From NCBI GenBank assembly GCA_964392725.1, contig CAYMPW010000007.1, positions 1 through 61,639 on the forward strand: 61,639 nt of DNA, written 5' to 3'. The notes beneath the pieces were generated by a model that was not told the DNA's origin, made no database searches, and saw only the letters and a program-made list of their open reading frames with translations. This stretch comes from CAYMPW01 sp964392725 (GTDB lineage Archaea; Thermoplasmatota; Thermoplasmata; Methanomassiliicoccales; Methanomethylophilaceae). A program made the translations under genes and the position numbers. Each line of letters begins with the position of its first letter. The stretch's first letter is position 1. This document shows positions 51,486-60,302 of the stretch, one piece after another.

Positions 51486-54453
51486 CGTACATCCTCCCTC
51501 TGCTGATAAGGAGATATGCAAACATCGGAACTCCTATAATTGTGGTTATCGCACCTACAGGCAATTCCTGTCCGATGAATAGCATACGCGAGGCGAAATC
51601 TGCCAACATCATCAGTATTGAACCTACAATGATTGATGCGGGAAGAACCATTCTGTGATCTCCGCCCAATACCATACGGCAAAGGTGGGGAACAACCAAT
51701 CCCACAAATCCAATGATTCCAACAAACGCTACACATATTGCAGTGAGTACGGATGCAAAAATCAACATTCCGCGGTTAAACCATCTTACGTTCAATCCCA
51801 TCTGTTTTGCCTGATCTTCTCCGAGAAGAACCAAATTGAACTCTTTGGCCCAAATTAGAGGAATTAAAGACAAAACAATAATCGGGATGAATACCACGGA
51901 CACTTCATTCCATGATATGTTGGAGAATGATCCGAAAAGCCAAGATAAAACATTTGTTACCTTATTTCCGGCCATGGACATCATAAGTGTCTGAACAGCC
52001 GAGAATGCCAAACCTACAATCACTCCCGAAAGAACATAATTGATTGAGGTTCCGCCTGCCTTTTCTGCAATAATCATCGTGCACAAGAATGCAATTACAC
52101 CACCTACGATTGCAGAGAATGCAATGAGATACAATGAGTGGCTGGAGAACAATCCAAAGAATGTGAAATCAAATGCAATGACTGCGATTGCTGCTGTTCC
52201 TGCACCTGCGGATACACCCATGATGTACGGATCAACCAATGGATTCCTGATGATTGCCTGATACATCGATCCTGCTATGGATAATCCAATACCGACTGCC
52301 AATGCAACCAATGTACGTGGGAGCCTTGAACTGTATACGACAGTTTCTTCGTATGTCATTCCAACTCCGCCTTTTCCAATGGCAGAGAATAATGCTGAAA
52401 ACATTTCTCCAAGACTGAGCGAGGAAGTTGAACCGAAACACAAGGAAATTAACATAACACCAAATACCGCGAGAATTCCGATAACCAATGTTATCAAAAG
52501 ACGGTGTCTATTCTTTGTGTTATGAGTCAGGTCCTCTCCACGGATGTACATTACACCTTTCTCCCATCCTTTTCTAAAAGGATGTTCAATCTTGAGTCCA
52601 AATCTCAATACACAGTACAGTAAAACAACAATTGCTACAATGATTGCAAACACAATCAAAGCTTCAGATGTTCCTGCTACAGGAGATACAAATTCGGGAA
52701 GCAAACCAACTATCGAATACATACCTGAATCATTTCCAACAAACAACATATCTCCAATTACTGTTATCGGAGACATATTGAAATTAGAAACTTCTGTGGG
52801 AGGATCCATCAATCTAAGAATGTCTCCATCTGTATTCAGAATATAATTGGGCTTGCCTGCAGTGTAACTTGCAAGATACAACAATTCATTGTTTACCAAA
52901 ACCGGAGGTGCGTGAATTTCTGCTAATTCTGAATTTATTATGGAGTATGATCCTGTTGAATCAACTTTGAATAATCCTTTGGATGAGGGGAAAATTACAC
53001 CTTTGAAATCTCCACTTTCGAATTTTTGAAGATAGTTCGTAACCATTCCAAAGTTTGTCGTATCGGTCATGATTTTGGTCAATTCGGTGCCATCGAAAGA
53101 ATATATTGAAATTCCTCCAACGGTGGAACTCATACCGCGACCATCACTGATTCCCATGAATATTGTATAATCAGAACCTTCTTTAATGACAGTTGGAGCC
53201 GATACAGATCCGTATTCTGTTCCATACAAATCCCTGGTGTAAACTTTTTCTGAAACAATCTGTTCTCCTGTGCGTTTATTCATAACGTACAGTGTTCCGT
53301 CCAATGCTCCGGTGAAAACATAATCATCTACGATTGTGGGAGAAGTGTAGTAAATGTGTCCATTCATTTGACTGGACCAAATTAATTTTAAGTCCATGTC
53401 GAAACAGTATACCATTCCGTTGGAACATTGTGAATATATTACTCCCGAATCATATACCAAACTTCCGCTTCCTGTTGAATAGGAAGATCCTGTGTAATCG
53501 ATTCCCGTATCGTAGGGAATTGCACCTGTTTTTGATGATACTTTCTTTTCATCATATGGTGCGTTATTGAATGTAGATACATTTTCGTTATTTTCACCCG
53601 GACCTTCTTTCCAAGGCATCTTTAGAATGTATCCAAGTCCTATTCCAAAGTAAATGTAATCTCCTACAAGAACGGGAGTCGAGGTTTCATAAAATGCAAT
53701 TCCGGGGTATGTGAATTCCCATTTTTCATCACCGTTTTCCGAGTAACATTTCAAAACGGCTTCTCCATTGCCTGAACTCATTCCGGAACCTGTACCGAAT
53801 TTAACAAAAACATGACCTTGTGCATACAATACTGCTGCATAAACTCCGCTCTGTCCGCCTCTTACATCGGTCCATTTCACTTCTGCAGGATTTCCGTTAG
53901 AAAATGATGCATCTTGCTGTCCGGTCTGTTCTGCATCTCCGCGAATCATAACCCATGCGTTTTTATGAATAGGGGTTTCGATGGGTTTGACGTCTTCGGG
54001 GTAGAAACCGAGTGCATAATCTCCGGGGATGTATGTTTCGGATAAGGCACCTAATTCCAATTTATCCCAAACGGATGTAGATTCGTTCCATTTGTATAAA
54101 TTCCATTGAGCAGTAACTTTCACACCCGTACTTCCAGGTTTAACGAAAGAAGCTCCGGTGGATCCGGAACCTATAACTGAATCTTTTATTCCATCAATTG
54201 TTACAGATCCGGATTCGTATTTGTAATCAATACCTTTGTTTGATGCACTTTTATCAATAATTGTATCCAGAGATTTATCGGCAAATTGAACTCCTGACCA
54301 TTCGGCTTTACCGTTTCCATAATCAAAGAGGATCGAATGTTCACTTTCTCCTCCCGAACTACTTGAAACATCAGCCAAAGGTAACATAAATCCCGATAAT
54401 ATTAGCAATAATACTGATGTTATTGCTACAATCTTAATCGACTTGTTACTCAT
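51478..54453 (-). CDS. DUF4430 + PQQ-like beta-propeller + BtuC permease fusion
   Basis: 991 residues, about three times a normal BtuC. Order: signal/anchor helix (10-28), a DUF4430-like domain (about 38-155, SILFDYGNGK... VTIDGIKDSV... ALGFYPED), a PQQ-type propeller (about 165-585, blades such as GALDGTLYVMNKRTGEQIV and SPTIVDDYVFTGAL), a membrane helix (597-617), and a full FecCD/BtuC permease (about 650-991, ending LPVGAITTIIGVPMFAYLLI). The permease motif SRLPRTLVALAVGIGLSIAG is intact. The outward-facing domains would sit over the channel and could receive or gate cobamide. Overlaps btuD; 1 bp from the binding-protein gene. Confidence 0.88.
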   Translation of the reverse strand: MSNKSIKIVAITSVLLLILSGFMLPLADVSSSSGGESEHSILFDYGNGKAEWSGVQFADKSLDTIIDKSASNKGIDYKYESGSVTIDGIKDSVIGSGSTGASFVKPGSTGVKVTAQWNLYKWNESTSVWDKLELGALSETYIPGDYALGFYPEDVKPIETPIHKNAWVMIRGDAEQTGQQDASFSNGNPAEVKWTDVRGGQSGVYAAVLYAQGHVFVKFGTGSGMSSGNGEAVLKCYSENGDEKWEFTYPGIAFYETSTPVLVGDYIYFGIGLGYILKMPWKEGPGENNENVSTFNNAPYDEKKVSSKTGAIPYDTGIDYTGSSYSTGSGSLVYDSGVIYSQCSNGMVYCFDMDLKLIWSSQMNGHIYYTSPTIVDDYVFTGALDGTLYVMNKRTGEQIVSEKVYTRDLYGTEYGSVSAPTVIKEGSDYTIFMGISDGRGMSSTVGGISIYSFDGTELTKIMTDTTNFGMVTNYLQKFESGDFKGVIFPSSKGLFKVDSTGSYSIINSELAEIHAPPVLVNNELLYLASYTAGKPNYILNTDGDILRLMDPPTEVSNFNMSPITVIGDMLFVGNDSGMYSIVGLLPEFVSPVAGTSEALIVFAIIVAIVVLLYCVLRFGLKIEHPFRKGWEKGVMYIRGEDLTHNTKNRHRLLITLVIGILAVFGVMLISLCFGSTSSLSLGEMFSALFSAIGKGGVGMTYEETVVYSSRLPRTLVALAVGIGLSIAGSMYQAIIRNPLVDPYIMGVSAGAGTAAIAVIAFDFTFFGLFSSHSLYLIAFSAIVGGVIAFLCTMIIAEKAGGTSINYVLSGVIVGLAFSAVQTLMMSMAGNKVTNVLSWLFGSFSNISWNEVSVVFIPIIVLSLIPLIWAKEFNLVLLGEDQAKQMGLNVRWFNRGMLIFASVLTAICVAFVGIIGFVGLVVPHLCRMVLGGDHRMVLPASIIVGSILMMLADFASRMLFIGQELPVGAITTIIGVPMFAYLLISRGRMYDG

Positions 54454-54454
54454 T

Positions 54455-55822
54455 TTACACCCCTATTTCTTTTGTATAACTCAAATAATTGTAATAATCA
54501 TCTCCGATGAATTTATTCATTTTAATATCATCAAAAACATCGGGATTAAGAATGCGAGCTGTTAACTCCGCCATCTGCACAACTCTAGGCCCGGGACGCT
54601 GGGATAATTCTCCTGCAGCTTCGCAGATAACATATATTTCTCCATTTTTGTAAGCATCTGTTCCTTTCCATTCATTGGACAAGGATTGCAAGATCATATC
54701 ATATTCTTCTTGCGTAGCTGCGTAATCGTAAGTTAAAATTATTATTTTGGAAGGATTATTTTTCATAATCATTTCTGAATTTACATGAGCCCAACCGTTC
54801 ATGTCCTCGAATACATTTTTTCCATAAAAATCTGAAAGAACGGATCCTGCGTAAGTGTACTTTCCGGCAACATAGGGAGACATGTCGGGAGATAAAGCAA
54901 CCATAACGTCTACCTCTTTTGTTAACGGAGAATCGTGTAATTTATCTTCCATCAAAGTATACGCATAATCCAACGTTTTAATCTGGTCCTCTGCTGCCAA
55001 ATCATATCCGATAACCTGACCTATGATGAAAATATTATCTAGAATTTCATCATAATTTTCGCCTGTGTATAACAATACGGATTTGTATCCATCGTTTCTC
55101 AAACGTTCCGAAACCATGTTGTGATTGTATTGAGATCCGTCACAGAAAATAATGTCCGGATTTGTCTTGATGATTTTTTCATAACTAGGTGTTGTGAAAT
55201 CCCCAACAATTGTTATATCTCCAGAATTTTGCATGTCCACTACTTTTTCCGGATAATTACTATATCTGTCTGTACCCACCAATATATTTACCGCACCAAC
55301 GGAAGCAACGGTTTCCGTTATGGATGGTGTTAAAGCTACAACCCTATTGGCTTGCGAATATCCATAGATACTTTTTCCGGAGGCATCGACACCGACGGTA
55401 GGAAGTTCTCCATCAGCACGATATGCCCAAGATGAAACAACATAATCTGAAAGTGAATAGTTGTATGGGGAATCTAATTCTATCCAGTCATATTCTCCGA
55501 CCTGTACAACCCACAATCCCCATTTTTTACCATCGGAATTTGATTCTACCCCGTCAATACTAACTATTTCTCCGGTGGGACTTAAAACATATTCGAATCC
55601 ATGATTCTCACAAGATTCTTTTAGAACATTTAATGCATCGGAACCTTTGGAAAAATCAGAATCAGTCCAAAAAATATCTCTCTCATTGAAATCTATAACA
55701 GATCCTTCTGATTGATATACAGATGTAGAAAAATCATGTGGAATAATTGCTACTAAAACTACACCTACAACTAAGATTAATGCTGTAATTATAATTTTTA
55801 TTTTAGTGGACTCCACAGACAT
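54455..55822 (-). CDS. btuF: DUF4430 + BtuF-type cobamide-binding protein
   Basis: 455 residues. N-terminal membrane anchor (8-28), a DUF4430-like domain (about 38-138: ALNVLKESCENHGFEYVL, IVSIDGVES, KKWGLWVVQV, YSLSDYVVSSWAY), then a class III substrate-binding domain (about 155-455: RVVALTPSITETVASVG, LVGTDRYSNYPEKV, GDFTTPSYEKIIKTNPDIIF). The second part is BtuF-like and is usually about 280 residues alone. It likely stays tethered outside the membrane and hands corrinoid to the permease fusion. Adjacent in the same operon. Confidence 0.87.
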   Translation of the reverse strand: MSVESTKIKIIITALILVVGVVLVAIIPHDFSTSVYQSEGSVIDFNERDIFWTDSDFSKGSDALNVLKESCENHGFEYVLSPTGEIVSIDGVESNSDGKKWGLWVVQVGEYDWIELDSPYNYSLSDYVVSSWAYRADGELPTVGVDASGKSIYGYSQANRVVALTPSITETVASVGAVNILVGTDRYSNYPEKVVDMQNSGDITIVGDFTTPSYEKIIKTNPDIIFCDGSQYNHNMVSERLRNDGYKSVLLYTGENYDEILDNIFIIGQVIGYDLAAEDQIKTLDYAYTLMEDKLHDSPLTKEVDVMVALSPDMSPYVAGKYTYAGSVLSDFYGKNVFEDMNGWAHVNSEMIMKNNPSKIIILTYDYAATQEEYDMILQSLSNEWKGTDAYKNGEIYVICEAAGELSQRPGPRVVQMAELTARILNPDVFDDIKMNKFIGDDYYNYLSYTKEIGV

Positions 55823-55872
55823 ACCTCAATGTAAAAAGTTTGGAAAGAGTTTAGTTAAAAGTTATTTCTTAA

Positions 55873-56379
55873 TTATGCTGTGGCGAAGGGTCCGCCGGTC
55901 TTCCAAGCAGTAGTTGCATTGGGGTTCATTTCGTATTTCATAGTGGACTCCGAAAACGTATATTCTGTAAATCCAACATATATAACATTAGAAACTTCAG
56001 TTCCAGGCCCTGATGTGCTGTTCCATCCCCAAAGGTTTGAATCAAACTTGTTTGCAGTCCATTGCCAGGTAATCCAAGATGTTGTTGAACCGTCACCTAC
56101 AATACCGTTAATGTCTGCAAATCCACCATATGAATCCAATTCAATTTTCAATCCAGCTTTATCCATTGCTGCTTTCATTGCAACTGAATAATCAGAACCG
56201 TTTGCTGTGTACCATCCGTTTACGTGTGTGGCATCTGCTTTATCTCCATAGTCAAGATAAATTGAATAGGAATCATTTGCACCATCATCGGTGTGGAATG
56301 CAACGTATCCAATTCCGACTCCAACTCCGGCTCCAATGAGGAGCGCGGCGACCAAATATGCTATTGTAGTATTATCCAT
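55873..56379 (-). CDS. Membrane-anchored stand-alone DUF4430 protein
   Basis: 168 residues. One N-terminal helix (6-28, glycine-rich) anchors an outside domain (about 36-150) with the DUF4430 pattern: YSIYLDYGD, YSVAMKAAMDKAGLKIELD, GGFADINGIVGDGS, SWITWQW and a closing IYVGFTEYTF. DUF4430 (transcobalamin-like C-terminal domain) is the fold of the second, cobalamin-covering domain of animal transcobalamin and intrinsic factor. First gene of the uptake operon. It may be a surface receptor for corrinoids; binding not shown. Confidence 0.8.
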   Translation of the reverse strand: MDNTTIAYLVAALLIGAGVGVGIGYVAFHTDDGANDSYSIYLDYGDKADATHVNGWYTANGSDYSVAMKAAMDKAGLKIELDSYGGFADINGIVGDGSTTSWITWQWTANKFDSNLWGWNSTSGPGTEVSNVIYVGFTEYTFSESTMKYEMNPNATTAWKTGGPFATA

Positions 56380-56391
56380 AATATCACTGTT

Positions 56392-56440
56392 GGATGATTA
56401 AGCCATCCTATTTTGAAAATGAGTATTATAGTATATAACT
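56392..56440 (-). promoter_or_regulatory. Promoter and candidate operator of cobamide uptake operon
   Basis: On the minus strand a TATA-like gttatatac (56431-56439) is followed about 25 bp later by the inverted repeat ggatg-attaagc-catcc (56392-56408), overlapping the expected transcription start, 13 bp before the ATG. A repressor at this site could control uptake in response to cobamide. The remaining part of the 184-bp gap to dcd is very AT-rich with no gene. Confidence 0.4.
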
Positions 56441-56563
56441 TATTACTAAAGTAGTTTTAAAAATAGTAGAAAAAATAACTGAAATAATAAAAAAAATTAT
56501 ACAATCCTATATATTTCATAAAAATCACAAAACCCTATTAAATGAGATTAAAGATACAGCATT

Positions 56564-57052
56564 ATGGGCATATTATCCGACAGAGACATTATGGAAAGCA
56601 TGATGACAGGTTACATTGGAATCTCCGACTTCAGCGAAAGAGGTCTGACACCCAACGGCTACGACCTCCGTATAGCAGAGATTGCAATCAGAGGCGGAGA
56701 AACCGTGAAAGAAGGTGTTGTTACGATTCCACCTCACACAATGTTCTATGTATCAACCGTCGAAAGAGTCAGAATGGCTGCAGATACTTGCGCCCAACTC
56801 TGGTTGAGAACTACCTGGATCAGAAAAGGAGTTATGGGTGCATTCGGTAAAATCGATGCCGGATTCGAAGGAACACTTACCCTCGGAGCATACAACGCAA
56901 CCGATGAACCCGTTGAAATCCCGATCGGAGAAAGATTCTGTCAAATGATTTTTGAAACTTTGAATTCGGAAACCATAAAGACCTACGCCGAAAGAAGCGG
57001 AAACTATCAGGGTCAGACCGGAATCACTTTGGATCCTTTGAAAAAGAATTAA
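56564..57052 (+). CDS. dCTP deaminase / dUTPase family protein
   Basis: 162 residues. Trimeric dUTPase-fold family: GILSDRDIMESMMTG at the start, LTPNGYDLRI, a loop LRTTWIRKGV, and GKIDAGFEGTLTLGAYN. In dCTP deaminases a catalytic Glu stands in the position after TL (xxLExxN); here it is Gly108 (codon 56885-56887). The Asp of the shared IDxGFxG motif remains. It may therefore be a dUTPase rather than a deaminase, so I leave out a gene symbol. It would keep dUTP low and supply dUMP. Converges on trm5 with a 4-bp overlap of stops. Confidence 0.8.
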   Translation: MGILSDRDIMESMMTGYIGISDFSERGLTPNGYDLRIAEIAIRGGETVKEGVVTIPPHTMFYVSTVERVRMAADTCAQLWLRTTWIRKGVMGAFGKIDAGFEGTLTLGAYNATDEPVEIPIGERFCQMIFETLNSETIKTYAERSGNYQGQTGITLDPLKKN

Positions 57053-58050
57053 ACACGAACGATATCGAAAACATACACGCTCATTGTGGGCGAGTATGTT
57101 TTCAGTTCGGTTACATTTTCCACAATCATCGAATATCCTTCGATATCCATTTTTTCTTTTAATTCCGTTGTAAATGAATCTAAAAGTTCTCTCTCGAGAA
57201 TTGCGTGCATATGAATTACGCCGCCTTTCTTTGTTACGGACAAAGCATCGGGAAGGAACTGATATGCAATCTGTGGAAGATTCATAATCACGCGATCGGC
57301 TTTCGGAAGAGTTTTCACAACTTCTCTTGCGTCTCCCGTGATATATTTTACATTGTCAATATGGTTTAATTTCAAATTACGAAGCGCGAATGCTTCGGTC
57401 TCGGGATTCAGATCGATTGCATATACGATTTCAGGATTAGAATGACCGCAAACAACCAAAGGAAAAGGTGCCACTCCTGCGAACATGTCGATAATAATTT
57501 CACCATCTTTTACCAAAGATGCAATCCTCATTCTTTCAGTGGAAAGCCTGGGGTTGAAATATACCTTAGCTGGGTCTGTAATCATCCTGAGTCCGAATTC
57601 TTTGTGAATCGTTTCCGATGATCCCGAACCTGCGATTTGTTCCAAATCCCTAACCCTGTATTCTCCTTTTACACCAGAATCCAGCATCACCGTGCGAAGG
57701 TTCGGAGAAACAGCCAACAACGCATCTCCGATCTGATTCTTGTATGGTAAAAGCGGGTCTGTAAGTTTGATTATGGCAACATCTCCGATTACGTCATACG
57801 AGTTGGGAAGTTCATCCAATAATTCATCTGGAACTTTGGTTAATACGCGATAATCCGTTTCCGCATGTTCCTGTACTTCCATTTCCGCTTCTTCGACTTC
57901 ATAATTCTCGAAAGAATCACCGAGAATCGGAATCAGGAGATGATCTCCATCCGCACGAATCCTAGCATCAAGATTCAGCATATTTGCCGAAACAAGAGCG
58001 GAACGGGCTTTCTCTCCCTCTTTTTTTAGGACGCGGATACACAATGCCAT
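57049..58050 (-). CDS. tRNA (guanine37-N1)-methyltransferase, Trm5 family
   Basis: 333 residues. N-terminal half (about 1-130) is the D1/D2-like RNA-binding region; the Rossmann methyltransferase follows with RMRIASLVKDGEIIIDMFAGVAPF (SAM motif I), YAIDLNPEAF-like motif II, TGDAREVVKTL and MNLPQIAYQFL, the Trm5 catalytic motif. Modifies G37 next to the anticodon to prevent frameshifts. Archaeal subtypes also include Taw22-like enzymes for wyosine, so the exact branch is open. Confidence 0.85.
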   Translation of the reverse strand: MALCIRVLKKEGEKARSALVSANMLNLDARIRADGDHLLIPILGDSFENYEVEEAEMEVQEHAETDYRVLTKVPDELLDELPNSYDVIGDVAIIKLTDPLLPYKNQIGDALLAVSPNLRTVMLDSGVKGEYRVRDLEQIAGSGSSETIHKEFGLRMITDPAKVYFNPRLSTERMRIASLVKDGEIIIDMFAGVAPFPLVVCGHSNPEIVYAIDLNPETEAFALRNLKLNHIDNVKYITGDAREVVKTLPKADRVIMNLPQIAYQFLPDALSVTKKGGVIHMHAILERELLDSFTTELKEKMDIEGYSMIVENVTELKTYSPTMSVYVFDIVRV

Positions 58051-58128
58051 TAATTCGCCATAAATTCTCGGGGTTATAAATTCTCCTTAACAGAACCGTT
58101 TATATTATGCGTTGATATCCACAATATA

Positions 58129-58926
58129 ATGACATCCGAACTTGTTTTCGTTGGACTCGGTCTCAGCGGCGTCGACGGAATGACCGTGAAAGCACTTGAG
58201 GCTTTGAAAGAATGCGATAAGATTTACGCTGAATTCTATACATCAGTTCTCATAGGAACCAAACCTTCCGATTTGGAAGCCGTGCTTGGAAAACCTGTAA
58301 AAATTCTTTACCGCGCACAGGTAGAAGAAGGCGAAGACATAATCAAAGATGCCAAAACAATGAGAGTCGGATTTGTAACAGCCGGAGATACAATGGCTGC
58401 GACAACCCACGTTGATTTGAGAATACAGGCAGCAGAAGAAGGAATTCCCGTAAGGATGTTTCATGGAATTTCCATATTCTCCGCATGCCCCACATCACTC
58501 GGACTTCAGCCCTACAAATTCGGAAGAACCGTTACTCTCCCTTTCATCGAGAAAGAGTATCACCCCAAATCCCCTTATGACAACATTAAAGAGAACAAAG
58601 ACCGCGGACTCCACACAATGATTCTTTTGGATATCCGTGCCGATGAACTCAGATATATGACGGCTAACCAGGCTATCGAATGGTTGCTTTTGGGCGAAGA
58701 GAAATGGCAGGAAGGTTTGATTAAAGAAGATACGCTTCTTTGCGTTGCATCCAAAATCGGATCTCCCGAAGAGAAAGTGTATGCAGGATATCCCAAAGAT
58801 CTCTTGGAAATGGATTTCGGAGAACCTTTGCACACCGTTGTTCTTCCCGGAAATCTCCACTTTATGGAAGCTTATGCGTTGGCATACTTTGCCGGTGCAC
58901 CCAAATCAATAATCAAAGACGAGTAA
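58129..58926 (+). CDS. dphB: Diphthine synthase
   Basis: 265 residues. Tetrapyrrole-methylase-like fold: LVFVGLGLSGVDGMTVKALE, VGFVTAGDTMAATTHVDLR, and HGISIFSACPTSLGLQPYKFGRT. Methylates the modified histidine of elongation factor aEF2 on the way to diphthamide. A TATA-like tttatatta (near 58099-58107) lies about 25 bp before the ATG. Its stop sits inside a terminator hairpin. Confidence 0.95.
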   Translation: MTSELVFVGLGLSGVDGMTVKALEALKECDKIYAEFYTSVLIGTKPSDLEAVLGKPVKILYRAQVEEGEDIIKDAKTMRVGFVTAGDTMAATTHVDLRIQAAEEGIPVRMFHGISIFSACPTSLGLQPYKFGRTVTLPFIEKEYHPKSPYDNIKENKDRGLHTMILLDIRADELRYMTANQAIEWLLLGEEKWQEGLIKEDTLLCVASKIGSPEEKVYAGYPKDLLEMDFGEPLHTVVLPGNLHFMEAYALAYFAGAPKSIIKDE

Positions 58927-58932
58927 TCGTCT
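58917..58932 (+). terminator. Intrinsic-type terminator of dphB
   Basis: agacga-gtaa-tcgtct followed directly by a run of T; the hairpin contains the stop codon. Confidence 0.75.
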
Positions 58933-59029
58933 TTTTTTCTGGCTCTTTCACAACATGTGAAAACAGACAGATTGGTTTGCTTGGAAAGGGAATTCGATAA
59001 TGTATTTAGATGATGTTCTAATGAAATCT

Positions 59030-60241
59030 TCAATTCTCTTCCATCAACCAATCCAACAGAGAAACTACTCTGATTCCGTCAACGTCTTTCATCAAAAATC
59101 TATCGTATGTAATAATGGTCTTGGGATAATTATCCTGTATTAATTTCAACGGACGCATCTCTCTTTCCAATGTTGTGGAATCAGCAACCGAGAGAGACAC
59201 CTGATAATACGACGGAGTTCCCATGGGATCCACGATGAAATCAATCTCGTAAGAATCCACATTATATATTGCAACATCTCCGTAACGATACACCAATTCG
59301 TTATAAACAACATTTTCAAGAATACCATCTAAATCATTTACATGGAAAGGAAGTTGACTATGGCGGATTCCCAAATCCGCAGCATAAAATTTGTCCGCGG
59401 TTCTGAGATATTCTTTTGTTTTTGAATCCAATCTTTTGGCTCTTCTGAACAACAACGCACTTTCCAAAAATCCGATATATTGATTTACTGTCCTGGAATC
59501 CACTTTAATACCTTTACTGGTGAGATAATTGGATACACCTCTTACGGAAACTCTGTCTCCAATATTCTTCATCATATATTTCGATAAATTGGAAATCGAA
59601 GAACTGTTACGGATTTCATATCTGCCTGCAACATCCTTGTTGAATACGGTATTGTAAATTCCGTCTAAAATATCAGTGGTTTGAGCCGGCATTACATCTC
59701 TTACTAATGCAACCGTGGGAAATCCTCCGAATCTGATGTAATCTTCAAGAAGAATTTCTTTTTCGGGGATTTTTCTAAAATTTACATATTCGGAAAACAT
59801 CAAAGGCTGAACCATAATTTCCAAGCATCTTCCGGAAAGTTTTGTAGAAAGTTCGGAAGACAACATATCGGAATTGGATCCCGTTACATATACGTCCACA
59901 TTCGAATTGTATAAAGAAATAACCGTACGTTCCCACTCTGCAACATTTTGGACCTCGTCAAGAAATACATAATTTCCTTTGGACAAAGTGATTTTCGACG
60001 TGACTAAATCTGTAAGGGCTCTATGATCCAAAGGAACATCGGGATAATCCATATCGAAATTCATATGGAAAATATTCTCTGAAGGGACTCCCGATTCAAT
60101 AAGTTCTTGTGTGTACATATCCAACAACGTGGATTTTCCACATCTACGAATTCCCGTAATTACTTTAATAAACGGAGTATCACGGGATTGACGGAGTTTT
60201 TCAAGATAATGTTCTCTTGGAATCTGACGATTGTTAAGCAT
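59030..60241 (-). CDS. AAA ATPase with DUF4143 domain
   Basis: 403 residues. N-terminal AAA domain: Walker A GIRRCGKSTLL (about 29-39), Walker B NYVFLDEVQNV, and sensor TGSNSDML. C-terminal DUF4143 domain (about 200-340) with a nuclease-like end (YEIDFIVDP, about 330-338), recalling the PD-(D/E)xK core in this family. Such ATPases are widespread in archaea and gut bacteria, of unknown role. It starts at 60241, about 25 bp from a TATA box bracketed by two palindromes, so it may be autoregulated. Confidence 0.88.
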   Translation of the reverse strand: MLNNRQIPREHYLEKLRQSRDTPFIKVITGIRRCGKSTLLDMYTQELIESGVPSENIFHMNFDMDYPDVPLDHRALTDLVTSKITLSKGNYVFLDEVQNVAEWERTVISLYNSNVDVYVTGSNSDMLSSELSTKLSGRCLEIMVQPLMFSEYVNFRKIPEKEILLEDYIRFGGFPTVALVRDVMPAQTTDILDGIYNTVFNKDVAGRYEIRNSSSISNLSKYMMKNIGDRVSVRGVSNYLTSKGIKVDSRTVNQYIGFLESALLFRRAKRLDSKTKEYLRTADKFYAADLGIRHSQLPFHVNDLDGILENVVYNELVYRYGDVAIYNVDSYEIDFIVDPMGTPSYYQVSLSVADSTTLEREMRPLKLIQDNYPKTIITYDRFLMKDVDGIRVVSLLDWLMEEN

Positions 60242-60246
60242 TATGA

Positions 60247-60302
60247 TACATTATAATGTATACCTTTTATAAAGTGGTTTCTATTTGATACATTATAATG
60301 TA
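60247..60302. promoter_or_regulatory. Two identical 14-bp palindromes flanking a TATA box
   Basis: The perfect palindrome tacattataatgta occurs at 60247-60260 and 60289-60302, each preceded by tga (17-bp repeat, 42 bp apart, four helical turns). Between them on the minus strand lies the TATA box tttataaa (60266-60273) of the ATPase gene, whose start codon is at 60241. A dimeric repressor bound at both would cover the promoter. Confidence 0.65.
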
